DNA from: JAHBNG01 sp039028975 | GTDB lineage: Bacteria; Chloroflexota; Anaerolineae; Caldilineales; Caldilineaceae | Assembly (NCBI GenBank): GCA_039028975.1 | Contig: JBCCHB010000046.1 | Location: 38,466 to 102,465, forward strand | Length of the DNA stretch: 64,000 nt | Direction of reading: 5' to 3' | Shown here: one piece after another, positions 26,149-35,101 of the stretch | Position numbering within the stretch: position 1 is the first letter of the stretch | Layout: the number at the start of each line of letters is the position of its first letter | Notes under the pieces: generated by a model | The model's input: the letters and a program-made list of their open reading frames with translations, nothing else | Told to the model about the DNA's origin: nothing | The model's database searches: none | Program-made: the position numbers and the translations under genes

Positions 26149-27162
26149 CTATGTCGCTTTTGTTTCTAACTGCAGTCGGATTAGTTCATGCGTTGCTTGA
26201 AATCTCTCATCATATTGTTCACGCACGTGTAGGGTTGGCGTGTTGTATATCCAATCCAAAAAGTTGAGGTCCACCGTCATGATGAAGGGATCTAGCTCTG
26301 CTTCATCTGTAAATGGCAGTGAGGATATGGTTTGATATCCGGCTTTGTACTGGTTCCATTTCCGCATAAAGCCCTCGTTTTGACTCACCGCCAGCCGACT
26401 ATGACCACCGTATCGATCGAGCAATTCGGCCTTCATATTGGCAAAATCAATACAGAAGTAGCCGCGCCCTAATTGTTCAAAATCGATGACCGAGACTTCC
26501 TCATCCTCAAGCCCAACGTTGGTCACCACAAAGTTGTTGGGGTTAAGGTCGGCATGGATAAAGCCGTACGTGTCTCGATGTTTGGGTATCTGGGCAAATT
26601 GGGCCAGCACATGGTCAATGGCACGGTTGAGTAGCTCTCTTCGCTCTGGGCTAATTTGGTCGCCGAGTGCAGCCATCCATTCTCGGTGCTGCAAGATCAC
26701 TGCCTCATCGTAATCGTAACCGCGTCGAAATGGATCATCAGGTGTAGGAAACCGGAATGCATGAGCGGCTTGATGTAAAAAGGCGGTGGCTCGCCCCATT
26801 TTGTGCATGACCGAATCGGTTAGTGCATCGCGCACAACGTCGCCTTCAATCCATTCAAAGAGGCAGCAGATACGGCGCTCATCTGCTTCCACGGTCGTGA
26901 CAAACTCACCGTCCACATTGCGCACTGGTTTAGGCACTCGAATCTGCCCTCGCTGTGCGACGAAGTCAAGAAAGATCATTTCATCGTGGATGCGTTCCGC
27001 ATCTTGCATAGCTGCCCCGCAAATACGCAGATTGTACTTCTGCCCGTTAGCTCCCGTCACACAGTAGGTAATGTTCCACTTGTCTTGGGAAAGCGCAAGC
27101 TGGGCGTCTTCAAGTCCGTATTGTCGTAGAGCGAGGGTAGCTAATTGATGATTGGTGTTCAT
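26149..27162 (-). CDS. Aminoglycoside-phosphotransferase/homoserine-kinase-like kinase
   Basis: 337 residues from ATG 27162. A longer frame to 27252 would translate a dispersed repeat and is rejected. The fold has an N-lobe YCVTGANGQKYNLRIC and EADERRICCLFEWIEGDVV, the catalytic loop YGFIHADLNPNNFVV (Brenner HxDxxxxN) and the metal-binding VIDFEQLGRG, the APH/ChoK signature. The substrate could be an amino alcohol, sugar or antibiotic; many such genes in free-living bacteria are metabolic and not resistance genes. It stands alone between DUF2442 and GxxExxY. Confidence 0.82.
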   Translation of the reverse strand: MNTNHQLATLALRQYGLEDAQLALSQDKWNITYCVTGANGQKYNLRICGAAMQDAERIHDEMIFLDFVAQRGQIRVPKPVRNVDGEFVTTVEADERRICCLFEWIEGDVVRDALTDSVMHKMGRATAFLHQAAHAFRFPTPDDPFRRGYDYDEAVILQHREWMAALGDQISPERRELLNRAIDHVLAQFAQIPKHRDTYGFIHADLNPNNFVVTNVGLEDEEVSVIDFEQLGRGYFCIDFANMKAELLDRYGGHSRLAVSQNEGFMRKWNQYKAGYQTISSLPFTDEAELDPFIMTVDLNFLDWIYNTPTLHVREQYDERFQATHELIRLQLETKAT

Positions 27163-27410
27163 AAGATGAAAAACGAACCATGAAGGGCATGAAGAACATG
27201 AAGTTTTTGTTTTAGGGTTCTTGGTACTGCCTGTGCCAGGCAATCTTATCAATACTTATGTCAGAATGAAAACCGTACTTTCGCGAACAGGCTACCAAAG
27301 TGACTATCACCTACACCCACGAAACTACGGTTCGCATTTTGACTTTAGTATCGCAGGCGAATTCTTTTACGAGTTCACATTATTTTACATTGTCCAAACA
27401 ACTAAGATGG

Positions 27411-27806
27411 TCATAGGACGAAGCTGTATAGACCATCTTTGAGTAATTCGACGTTGAAGTTGATGAGCAATCCCTGTTTTACGTTGGCTAATTTCATGTA
27501 GGTCAACAGTTGGGCTTGGTGAACAGGTTTTATGCCCACTGTGGCTTTTAGTTCAACAATAAGCCGATCGGCGACGAGGAAGTCGGCACGATATCCACAA
27601 TCTATTTTGAGTCCTTTGAAGTCTACTGGAATTGGAAATTCCTTTTTGAATGGAACGCCCTGCAAGGTAAATTCATGGGCATAACAGTTTCCATAGGCTG
27701 ATTCGAGCAATCCAGGACCAAGATGACGATGTACTTCGATGGCGCATCCGATTGCCTTGTTTGAGATGTTTGTAAATGTATGGGTATGCCCCTGCATGGT
27801 CATCAA
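27411..27806 (-). CDS. GxxExxY family protein
   Basis: 131 residues with IGCAIEVHRHLGPGLLESAY, which contains the defining GPGLLESAY motif, followed by CGYRADFLVADRLIVELKAT, the D...ELK core of a PD-(D/E)XK-type fold, and QLLTYMKLANVKQGLLINF. The family is widespread and of unknown function. The gene is bracketed by CATGAAG-type repeats on both sides (27165-27215 and 27898-28165), a setting I have seen for this family in other environmental genomes. Several ATGs near the start (27806, 27803, 27797) are possible. Confidence 0.9.
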   Translation of the reverse strand: MMTMQGHTHTFTNISNKAIGCAIEVHRHLGPGLLESAYGNCYAHEFTLQGVPFKKEFPIPVDFKGLKIDCGYRADFLVADRLIVELKATVGIKPVHQAQLLTYMKLANVKQGLLINFNVELLKDGLYSFVL

Positions 27807-27897
27807 TCCTTTCTATAATCAATGTCGTTATCGGTGAATACGTTCGGTAGAAATGGATCGGTTAGCAGAAATCGTGTGTGTAGGTTCCTCTGAAGAT

Positions 27898-28165
27898 ATT
27901 TTACCACGAAGGGACTGAAGAGCATGAAGTTTTTGTTTCTCGGTTCTAGAAATTACAGGTGCTTGTTGGCTCTGTTTTGCCTCCATCCATCTATATTTGT
28001 CTACAAGTAGCCCCTAAAACATCACCTACCCCGTAACAAAACCTTCATGCACTTCATTGACTTCATGGTTCGTTTTTCTATCGCACACAAACCCAAAAAG
28101 CTCCAAGCAACCCCTAAAACATCACCCACCCCGTAACAAAACCTTCATGGTTTGCTTTTCTGATG
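27898..28165. repeat. Dispersed CATGAAG-type and 40-bp direct repeats
   Basis: ACCACGAAGGGACTGAAGAG and ATGAAGTTTTTGTTT at the left resemble the stretch at 27165-27215. To the right, CCCCTAAAACATCACC and CCCCGTAACAAAACCTTCATG occur twice (about 28010-28051 and 28110-28150), followed each time by an inverted CTTCATGGTT...CTTTTCT stretch. The gap 27807-28166 contains these repeats and no gene. Confidence 0.65.
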
Positions 28166-28166
28166 T

Positions 28167-29108
28167 TCACGAAACCATCTGGATCAATGCCCGAATATAC
28201 CCAAAGATATACGCCTCCCCCGACAAGCCGTCGGGCGTATTTGGCACGTGATCTGGCACCACCATCCCATCAAAGCCAACCCCGGCCAAAGCCCGAAAGA
28301 CCTCCACCATATCCACATACCCATTATCAGGAAAGACCTCGTTAAAGTTGGGCATGTTGCTGCTTATATTACGAAAATGGACTTGATGAATCAAATTTTT
28401 TGAGCCAAACTCGCGAACTGCCGCGGGGATATCTTCCCCCTCACCGTCTGGACCAAACATCTCGGCCCACGAGCCAACGCAGAAAAGAATCCCGTTGTGC
28501 GGATTGTTGGCGGACAATTCCATACCTCGTCGGTAGTTGTCTGTGCTACGGAAGATGCGGGCTACCCCTTGATGGGTCACTGGTGGGTCGTTGGGATGAA
28601 GTTGAAGGCGCACGTCAGCTGCCTCTGCGACGGGAAGGATCTGCTCAAGGAAGTATTCATAACTCTCCCACATCTCGTCATCGGAGTAGGTGCGATCATA
28701 CTTGTCGGGTAAAGCCAGGGCCGCATCCAATTCGAAACGACGAGTTGGACAGCCGCGTACTTCGGTGCGATGGGTTTCGTAGGCACCGCCCGTATGCCAA
28801 GCATACGTTGTGTGCTTGATGCCCGCCTTGCCAAGATCTTCGATAAAGCGTTGCAACAGTTCAATGGTGGCATCCCGTTCAGGAAGGCCCAACGTAACCT
28901 CTGGACAGCTGTACTTGTCATTAAGCATAATCTCGTGGAGGTACAGTCCCGCGCCATCAACCTTCTCTTTGATTTCCACAATTTCGTCATAAGAGCAGCG
29001 GTCGCTGGTTGTACGCACTTCAAGGCTCTCTACGCCCATCCGCTTGAGGTAGGCGAGGTGGTCATCCGTAAGCATTTCTGGCTTTTGGTGGCTGACGCCG
29101 AGTTTCAT
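28167..29108 (-). CDS. Mannonate dehydratase-like TIM-barrel protein (UxuA family)
   Basis: 313 residues from ATG 29108, chosen because MKLGVSHQKPEMLTDD is the conserved start and it follows the epimerase stop by one base. LQLHPNDPPVTHQGVARIF, GILFCVGSWAEMFG, LIHQVHFRNISSNMPNFNEVF and MVVPDHVP match mannonate dehydratase, with His/Cys/Asp metal ligands in these segments. UxuA converts D-mannonate to 2-keto-3-deoxygluconate, a hexuronate pathway step. It is somewhat shorter than E. coli UxuA (394 aa), so a related isomerase or dehydratase function is possible. Confidence 0.8.
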   Translation of the reverse strand: MKLGVSHQKPEMLTDDHLAYLKRMGVESLEVRTTSDRCSYDEIVEIKEKVDGAGLYLHEIMLNDKYSCPEVTLGLPERDATIELLQRFIEDLGKAGIKHTTYAWHTGGAYETHRTEVRGCPTRRFELDAALALPDKYDRTYSDDEMWESYEYFLEQILPVAEAADVRLQLHPNDPPVTHQGVARIFRSTDNYRRGMELSANNPHNGILFCVGSWAEMFGPDGEGEDIPAAVREFGSKNLIHQVHFRNISSNMPNFNEVFPDNGYVDMVEVFRALAGVGFDGMVVPDHVPNTPDGLSGEAYIFGYIRALIQMVS

Positions 29109-29109
29109 A

Positions 29110-30054
29110 TCAATTTGTCTCCCAATCCAAAGACCACGCAACAGCCTTTGCAATACCCTCTTCCAATGATGTCTCAGGTCGATACCCGAGGACTGCATAG
29201 GCTTTGCCTATATTCGCAACGTAGTGAGTCACCTCCCCTGGTCGGGTCGGCTTGATGACAATCTCCGGTTCAATGCCCAGCGTGTTACCGATATATTGAG
29301 CCATGGCCACCAGGCTGTTTCCTTGACCAAAGGCCAAGTTAATCGTCTGGTTGGCTTCCTCTCCGCTTGTTAAGAGTCGAATACCACGCATGACACCATC
29401 AACACAGTCGTCGATATAGGTGAAATCTAGAGATTTATTTTCCCCATAAATGGTAATTGACTCGCCTTGATTAATCTTACGAATGAAGAGGGGAATCACT
29501 CGTTCCATCCGCTCGATGTCGTTATCAAATCGTCCGTATACATTGCTAAAGCGGAAGACGAGATATCGCAGACCATAACAACGAGCGTAGGAGTAGACAA
29601 ATGCTTCCCCCGAAATTTTGCTGGCAGAATAGGGGCTCTCAGTAAAGGCAAAATCAGCTTGAGATTCTTCGGTTATGTAGCGATGAATGTCCCCATAGAC
29701 TTCACGGGTGCTGCTGAAAATAATCGGCAGATTGTGATGCCGACAGAACTCCAGCACGTTAAAAGTCATGGTAATGTTGGCCAGCGCGCGATCGGGCTGT
29801 TCAACCAACTCATGAACTTTGGCGTGAGCCGCGAAATGGACAACCAGATCCAAATCCGGCGGATATTCGACAAGACCAATGCCTTTTTCAAAGTGATGAT
29901 ATGGAACACTCAAGTCTTGATAGAGAGTTGGAATCTTGTCCGTCCACGTATTGCGGCGCACGTCAACGCCAAAGACTTCGTGGCCTTCATTGAGTAGGTA
30001 TAAACCTAAGTTTGTTCCGATCTGCCCGCTTGAACCAGTGATGAGTATGCGCAT
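29110..30054 (-). CDS. NAD-dependent epimerase/dehydratase (extended SDR)
   Basis: 314 residues. ILITGSSGQIGTNLG is the GxxGxxG nucleotide-binding motif, HFAAHAKVHE the HFAA motif, and SSTREVYGD with YSASKISGEAF supplies the active-site Ser/Thr and YxxxK. VFRFSNVYGRFDND follows. The profile matches UDP-glucose 4-epimerase/nucleotide-sugar dehydratase relatives; some homologues act on uronates (uronate dehydrogenase-like). It is translationally adjacent to the mannonate-dehydratase-like gene, which favours a sugar or uronate catabolic role. Confidence 0.85.
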   Translation of the reverse strand: MRILITGSSGQIGTNLGLYLLNEGHEVFGVDVRRNTWTDKIPTLYQDLSVPYHHFEKGIGLVEYPPDLDLVVHFAAHAKVHELVEQPDRALANITMTFNVLEFCRHHNLPIIFSSTREVYGDIHRYITEESQADFAFTESPYSASKISGEAFVYSYARCYGLRYLVFRFSNVYGRFDNDIERMERVIPLFIRKINQGESITIYGENKSLDFTYIDDCVDGVMRGIRLLTSGEEANQTINLAFGQGNSLVAMAQYIGNTLGIEPEIVIKPTRPGEVTHYVANIGKAYAVLGYRPETSLEEGIAKAVAWSLDWETN

Positions 30055-30147
30055 TCAGCGACTCCTTCTCGTTTATTGAGAACGTTTTACAATCATCTCC
30101 TCTCGCTTTTGGATTTCTCAGATTGCAGCATTCAGATACACTAACGA

Positions 30148-32049
30148 TTATCGATACTCTCCCACCCCTTCTTCCCCCCTACGGTAGCTAAAGAAATTGA
30201 CTTTTTCGGCAGTTGTCTCTGCAAAGATCTGACGCCCCGCGTCCGTCTCTAGCGCAAAGACATTATCTTCATCGGCGCGTTTGACGCTGATATGATCGGG
30301 CGCACCGACACCAACCGCCTTGAGCCATTCGGTGAGCAAGTTGGGGAGCGCTTCTTCTGGGTTGGAGATATCTACCTCTTTTTCACTTAGGTTTACGCTG
30401 TAGAAGGTTGTCTTCTGTTGCACATAGGGGAACCAGCGGGCCGTGCGCACAAACTGGGTTAGACCGCGCAGCGCGTCTGGCGTGCCGATGCGGGCCAAGG
30501 CTTCAGACGCCCAAGCTCGCGCATAGGTGCCCTCACCGTGCAGCGCATTGGTTAGGACAGGGACGGCTGCGTTGGCATTAGGGCCAATTCGGGTGAGGGC
30601 CTGGGCCGCAATATGGGCAAGTTCGGGGTCGCCGGTTTCGAGAATATTCGCTAACGCAGGAACCGTTCGTTCTGCTGGCTGTTTAATCAATCCGAGAGCG
30701 GTAATCACATGGCGCTGCATCAGGTGTTCTTCACTGTCCAACAGCGGAATGAGAGCTTCCACTGCGCCTGATTGATGACCAGCAAGCGGCCCCATATCGC
30801 CAAGGGCAAAGGTGGCGGCACCACGCATGTGTTCACGCTTGTCCGAGAGCAGCTTCTCCAGGGCCGGAACAGCCGCTGTCCCTATTGCTGCCAGTGCATA
30901 AGCCGCTTCCGAGACATGCAGGATTCGCTCCTTCTCAAAGGCTTCTTGGCCAGCGTCCATTTCATCGACCAAAGACTTGATGGCTGGTTCGCCAATAGCC
31001 GCTAGTGCATAAACAGAATTGACCCGCACCGGCTCGTGTTCATCTTGCAGTGCTTTTATCAACGTTGGGATCGCGGTCGGATTACGGTGGAGGCCCAACT
31101 GATTTGTTGCGATTTCGCGCTGATGGTTGTTATCTGCTGTAAGTTGAGCAACGTGTTCATCAATCGATCCATCCTTGGCGCGATTATTGGCAAATCGATC
31201 TGGGTTACCCCGCAACCAGTTCCAGATATAGGTGTGGATGATCTCCTGGTCGTGGGGAACGTAGCTCGTTTGGGGTGGCTGCCAGTAGGTTGCTTGGTTG
31301 TCCCACGTTGGCTCTTCTGGCTCTTCGGTACGCATAAAGACGAACTTCATGCCGTAGCGAGCCTTGTCCAAATAGTTGAGGAAGACCGAATGTTCAATGT
31401 CAAAGTGCAGCAGCCAAACTGTACCCAACTCACCGGAGCAAGGCATCAGCGTCTGGTTATAAAACCCCTCAGGCAAGCCGCGAGTACCATCTTCACGGAG
31501 CGTGGGGATAATCTCACTGGTATTACCCATGGACTCTTTTGAATAGTTACGCAAGTATTGATTCCCTGGGATCACGCACGTTGGCCCCTGTTCGGTGGGG
31601 CAGTCTTGGGGGAAGTAGAAGAGAATCAACCAGCGCGGTAGTCTATGGCGCGGTCGCTTGCCGCCAGCGTGTCCATCTTTGTGAATGCCCATGAGTAGCC
31701 CTTGGCCCTCGTCCTTGGGTTCGGTTGGAAAGTTGGGGTGGCAGTGACGATGGGCGTGGAGAACATAGTTGTTGCCCAACAGACTCGTCAAGCCGCCCGC
31801 CACTTCTGGCGCGTCCAATACAGTTTGCAATTCGGGAATCATGGGTAGGATGTTGTTGAGCGGGTTCAGCTCATGGGAGCTACTGACATCATCCGCAGCC
31901 GAGAAGATATCGTTGGCTTTTTTGTAGATGGTTTCGTGGAGCGCCTGGGGTAGGTTGGTCTTTACCGAGATAAAGCCGTTGACGATGAAATGGCGCATCT
32001 GCTCGTCGGTAAGGAGTAGGTTGGGTTGGGTTCCGTTTTGATTATTCAT
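30148..32049 (-). CDS. Phytanoyl-CoA dioxygenase (PhyH)-like protein fused to HEAT repeats
   Basis: 633 residues. Residues about 10-240 are a PhyH-type Fe(II)/2-oxoglutarate oxygenase domain with GIHKDGHAGG (HxD at H123/D125), WLILFYFPQDCPTEQGPTCV and the distal LLHFDIEHSVF (His220 or His215). Residues about 305-545 are HEAT/PBS-lyase repeats: PTLIKALQDEHEPVRVNSVY, ALAAIGEPAIKSLV, AATFALGDMGPLAGH. A C-terminal region of about 90 residues is unassigned. The oxygenase probably hydroxylates a small molecule or a partner held by the HEAT solenoid. It is monocistronic, divergent from the TIMP-like gene. Confidence 0.82.
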   Translation of the reverse strand: MNNQNGTQPNLLLTDEQMRHFIVNGFISVKTNLPQALHETIYKKANDIFSAADDVSSSHELNPLNNILPMIPELQTVLDAPEVAGGLTSLLGNNYVLHAHRHCHPNFPTEPKDEGQGLLMGIHKDGHAGGKRPRHRLPRWLILFYFPQDCPTEQGPTCVIPGNQYLRNYSKESMGNTSEIIPTLREDGTRGLPEGFYNQTLMPCSGELGTVWLLHFDIEHSVFLNYLDKARYGMKFVFMRTEEPEEPTWDNQATYWQPPQTSYVPHDQEIIHTYIWNWLRGNPDRFANNRAKDGSIDEHVAQLTADNNHQREIATNQLGLHRNPTAIPTLIKALQDEHEPVRVNSVYALAAIGEPAIKSLVDEMDAGQEAFEKERILHVSEAAYALAAIGTAAVPALEKLLSDKREHMRGAATFALGDMGPLAGHQSGAVEALIPLLDSEEHLMQRHVITALGLIKQPAERTVPALANILETGDPELAHIAAQALTRIGPNANAAVPVLTNALHGEGTYARAWASEALARIGTPDALRGLTQFVRTARWFPYVQQKTTFYSVNLSEKEVDISNPEEALPNLLTEWLKAVGVGAPDHISVKRADEDNVFALETDAGRQIFAETTAEKVNFFSYRRGEEGVGEYR

Positions 32050-32232
32050 CTGATGATAAATCCTGTCAGGCTAGAGTTTTAGAACTGAATATGCTATACT
32101 TAAAAAATCTGGCAGCCGTGTACAATAAACATCAATACATGTGGCGAAAACACCTTTGCAAGGTACCAATTCACGATAATATTATACTTTCAATAAGTTT
32201 CTATGTGTTCGTATTTCCAGTGGAAAGGACGC

Positions 32233-33393
32233 ATGTTCTCTAAACTCATCCAAACTTTAATCATTCTTTGTGCCGTCATAACCGGAGTAGCAACCATCAA
32301 GATCCGTTCTGCTACTGCATGTTCCTGCGTGAGCGGAAGACCATTTATCGAACAGGTTACAAATGCTGCTGCTATCTTTTCAGGCAAGGTCATAGATGAA
32401 GGTACACTCCTTACAGAAACAGAATCAAACGGTCGAATAGAAGCATACAAGGTTCAAGTTGCCCAGGTTTGGAAGGGTCCAAGAACTGTAACTATCACTG
32501 TTGCCAGAGGAAATTCGAACTGCTCCTACAGATTATTAGTCGGTCAGGAATACCTTATCTTTGCCTATGAATATGAAAACCAACTCTATGCAGGTGGTCT
32601 GTGTAGCTACACCCAGCCGTTAGAAACAGCTTGGCGTACAAGAGAGTTACTTAACCAAATTTATGAATCGAAACCCGTGATGGATATTTCCGCTCCTGCT
32701 CAACTTACCGTACACGGCCCAACCGGCTACAGCATACGCAGCAATCTAATACGAGTCCGCTATACGTATGAAAAAATTCAACTTGAAGAAAGATTAAGTG
32801 ATGAAAAACAACAAATCATCAAGGATATATTGATTTCACAAGGTCTGACCCAACAGATGCTCTCTTCTAGTAGATATTCAAGTTCGCATAATCAGATCTT
32901 ATTCGCCATTTCCGAAGAGCATTGGCCAGACGGTGACGTTAATAGCCTACTCAATATGCTAATAGAAATCCAACATGCACTTGAAGATAGTTCATTGAAC
33001 TTGCCGATTGATTCTCTGGAAGCCATGTTTACTGTAGATGATTGTACTCGCTTAATAGTACGCTCTAAGAGATACGCACTAACACAAATACAACAACAGG
33101 CAGAAGTATTGACCGGTCTCACAGGAAGCACCCTTGGCAAAGTGATTTCAATTGTGGACAGCTCCACGCGTACGGATTCAGCAAATCAACAGTCCCACTT
33201 GTGTAGAGCCGACCGTGAATGGCATAAACTGCCACTCCAGGCCGATCTACAAACCGTTATGTTGGTTGATGGACCGCTGCGGTTGAGCGTCACATTTGAA
33301 GTTCAACCACTAGATAAAACAATTGTGGATACCGAGTCTTCAATCAACCTCCTGCCATTCAATTCGCCTTTGGCATCTCCAGATTCTCCTTGA
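32233..33393 (+). CDS. Secreted TIMP/netrin-like domain protein
   Basis: 386 residues from ATG 32233, ten codons inside the longest frame and directly before the hydrophobic signal segment (IQTLIILCAVITGVATIKI). Predicted cleavage after SATA leaves a mature N-terminus CSCVSGRPFIEQ, the C-x-C start that in TIMP-family inhibitors chelates the protease zinc. FSGKVIDEG, YKVQVAQVWKGP and NCSYRLLVGQEYLIFAYEYE match the NTR/TIMP-like beta barrel (about residues 30-150). The C-terminal 230 residues are not recognised. Bacterial members are uncharacterised; inhibition is speculation. A short 12-bp tandem repeat follows the stop (33397-33431). Confidence 0.72.
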   Translation: MFSKLIQTLIILCAVITGVATIKIRSATACSCVSGRPFIEQVTNAAAIFSGKVIDEGTLLTETESNGRIEAYKVQVAQVWKGPRTVTITVARGNSNCSYRLLVGQEYLIFAYEYENQLYAGGLCSYTQPLETAWRTRELLNQIYESKPVMDISAPAQLTVHGPTGYSIRSNLIRVRYTYEKIQLEERLSDEKQQIIKDILISQGLTQQMLSSSRYSSSHNQILFAISEEHWPDGDVNSLLNMLIEIQHALEDSSLNLPIDSLEAMFTVDDCTRLIVRSKRYALTQIQQQAEVLTGLTGSTLGKVISIVDSSTRTDSANQQSHLCRADREWHKLPLQADLQTVMLVDGPLRLSVTFEVQPLDKTIVDTESSINLLPFNSPLASPDSP

Positions 33394-33429
33394 ATTGGTG
33401 TCGCTCTCAGGCTCGCTCTCAGGCTCGCT

Positions 33430-34299
33430 CTAGATAAGTCGTTCTGAAGTCGTTGAATATCCATGATTGGCTTCAATGTTGGCAATGGCGACTCGGGTCT
33501 TCCACAAACCTTCTGCCGTTTCGGCTAATTCGTATGTTGTTGTGCAATCGCGAACAATGATACATAAATAGCCGTACTGCTTCATATTCACAATTCCATA
33601 GTCACTATTTACAACACACTCATCGGTCTCGAACCCCATATATAACAGAATACGTATCTTACGTTCAGCAAGCCTTTCATGAAATTCTTGATGTGTACTA
33701 ACCAGAATATCGTCTTTCTGAGGTTGAACGGGTTCTGGAATGCGAATTTGTGGATAGACTTCTTTGCCTTGCAACTTTCCCCAAGATTCGTGAGCCCATA
33801 TCTGTTCTCGGTGTTCTCTTTGCCAATCGGCGACCCATTCCCGTGGTGGCCACTGATGCGTTGTCTCATCCCCTGAACAATCTTGAGGTTCCGTATCGGG
33901 TTCGGTTCGGATGCTATCAGTTTTGAGATTGTTCCTGGCAGACGCACCCTGTTTGTAGCGGGCAAGAATTTCAGCATGATTACAGTGGAAGATTCGTATG
34001 CCTTTGGCCCTCAATGTATTGACGGTTGGAGCGATTTTTTGTTCAATAATCCGCTGCTTGCGGTCTGCATGGGAACGCCCTCTTTCCAAGCTCAGCGCCT
34101 CGCCCAGTGTATTGCTAATCGGCCCCTCAGGCCAACCGAGGTTCCACAGATCGACTAATGCAACACCGATTTCAGTTGGTTCAAAAGGGACGGATATACT
34201 TTTGCGTACAAAACTGGATTCTGTAAATGGCTGTTCCTTTTGCGGACACCTTGGCGTATAGTCAAGAGATAGATGCATTATAATTTCTGCTAACGTCAT
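33430..34299 (-). CDS. Isochorismatase-like cysteine hydrolase
   Basis: 289 residues. VALVDLWNLGWPEG supplies the catalytic Asp strand and YMGFETDECVVNSDYGI the nucleophilic Cys region of the isochorismatase/nicotinamidase superfamily; IIVRDCTTTYELAETAE follows. A long insertion between them (about residues 115-195, rich in charged and aromatic residues) is larger than in classical members. The substrate is unknown. Its ATG overlaps the preceding GNAT stop by 4 nt (ATGA), so the two form a coupled pair. Confidence 0.78.
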   Translation of the reverse strand: MTLAEIIMHLSLDYTPRCPQKEQPFTESSFVRKSISVPFEPTEIGVALVDLWNLGWPEGPISNTLGEALSLERGRSHADRKQRIIEQKIAPTVNTLRAKGIRIFHCNHAEILARYKQGASARNNLKTDSIRTEPDTEPQDCSGDETTHQWPPREWVADWQREHREQIWAHESWGKLQGKEVYPQIRIPEPVQPQKDDILVSTHQEFHERLAERKIRILLYMGFETDECVVNSDYGIVNMKQYGYLCIIVRDCTTTYELAETAEGLWKTRVAIANIEANHGYSTTSERLI

Positions 34300-34886
34300 T
34301 GGCTATATAGGATTCGATTTGGTAGCCCATTTGGTCGTTTAATCACATATCTTTCGCGGAGACCGCTCTCTCGGAGCACCTCGATTTGGCGAGGCAGCCC
34401 TTCATTGGTGCGATAGGAAACCCGCGGGAAGTCCCAATCCTGATCGAACCAATCCAGAAGTGTGTCAACCAAGCGTCTGTCTAAATCGTCAATGACTCCT
34501 GGCGGGATCACCCAAAAATCGATAGCTGCTTCGCCCTCAACGGGCGGCGGGAAATCTCCGCGGCGAATTGTCCATTCGGGCGGCGGTATACGTAATGGCC
34601 GAACATAAACGGCTCCTAAACAGGTGCTTTCCGAAAGATTCATCATTGTGTAGCAGAACTGTCTCCGCTCGTTATGTTCTTTCACATGTATATTCAAGTC
34701 CCACAGGTTATCGTCAACAGTAAAGTCATCTGGCGGCCAGTCGCTTTGGAACAAACGACGCAGCATTATTTTGGTTTCCATCACGGCTATATAATCCAGA
34801 TTTACGTCAGACGCGCAAATCGGACGCAGTAAGAATTCATTTGCATACAGTTTGTCTGGTACGGGCTTGTGTTCAGGATAAAGCAT
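34296..34886 (-). CDS. GNAT-like N-acetyltransferase
   Basis: 196 residues. FLLRPICASDVNLDYIAVME is the usual beta1-alpha1 entry of GNAT proteins. CYTMMNLSESTCLGAVYVRP resembles the beta2-beta4 core, and AAIDFWVIPPGVIDDLDRRL sits where the acetyl-CoA loop is expected, although the Q/RxxGxG/A motif is not clearly present. The acetyl-CoA site may therefore be degenerate. It overlaps the hydrolase gene by 4 nt. Substrate unknown. Confidence 0.6.
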   Translation of the reverse strand: MLYPEHKPVPDKLYANEFLLRPICASDVNLDYIAVMETKIMLRRLFQSDWPPDDFTVDDNLWDLNIHVKEHNERRQFCYTMMNLSESTCLGAVYVRPLRIPPPEWTIRRGDFPPPVEGEAAIDFWVIPPGVIDDLDRRLVDTLLDWFDQDWDFPRVSYRTNEGLPRQIEVLRESGLRERYVIKRPNGLPNRILYSQ

Positions 34887-35002
34887 GAGACGCTCCTCAA
34901 GGACCGACTTTAGTGTCGAGCCGCGTCAACCGGACCACGCGTTTCGAGTTTTTTTATTGTATAGGAAAATATAAAAATCAACCCCGAAATATGGTCAAAC
35001 TC

Positions 35003-35052
35003 TAGCTGATAGCTGATAGCTGATAGCTGATAGCTGATAGCTGATTAGCTGA
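35003..35052. repeat. TAGCTGA heptamer tandem repeat
   Basis: Six perfect TAGCTGA units (35003-35044), one inserted T and a seventh unit (35046-35052). It lies in the gap between the metalloprotease-like gene and the GNAT-like gene. Such heptamer tracts are variable-number repeats and are also known at assembly errors. Confidence 0.85.
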
Positions 35053-35101
35053 CAGCTTTTTTCCTCGATGTTTTGTACTCCTCCGTCATGCTTTATCCAT
35101 T

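Noticed and set aside
29109..29198. N-terminal extension of the mannonate-dehydratase-like gene
   Set aside because: It reads codons of the epimerase gene in another frame; the conserved start is at 29108.
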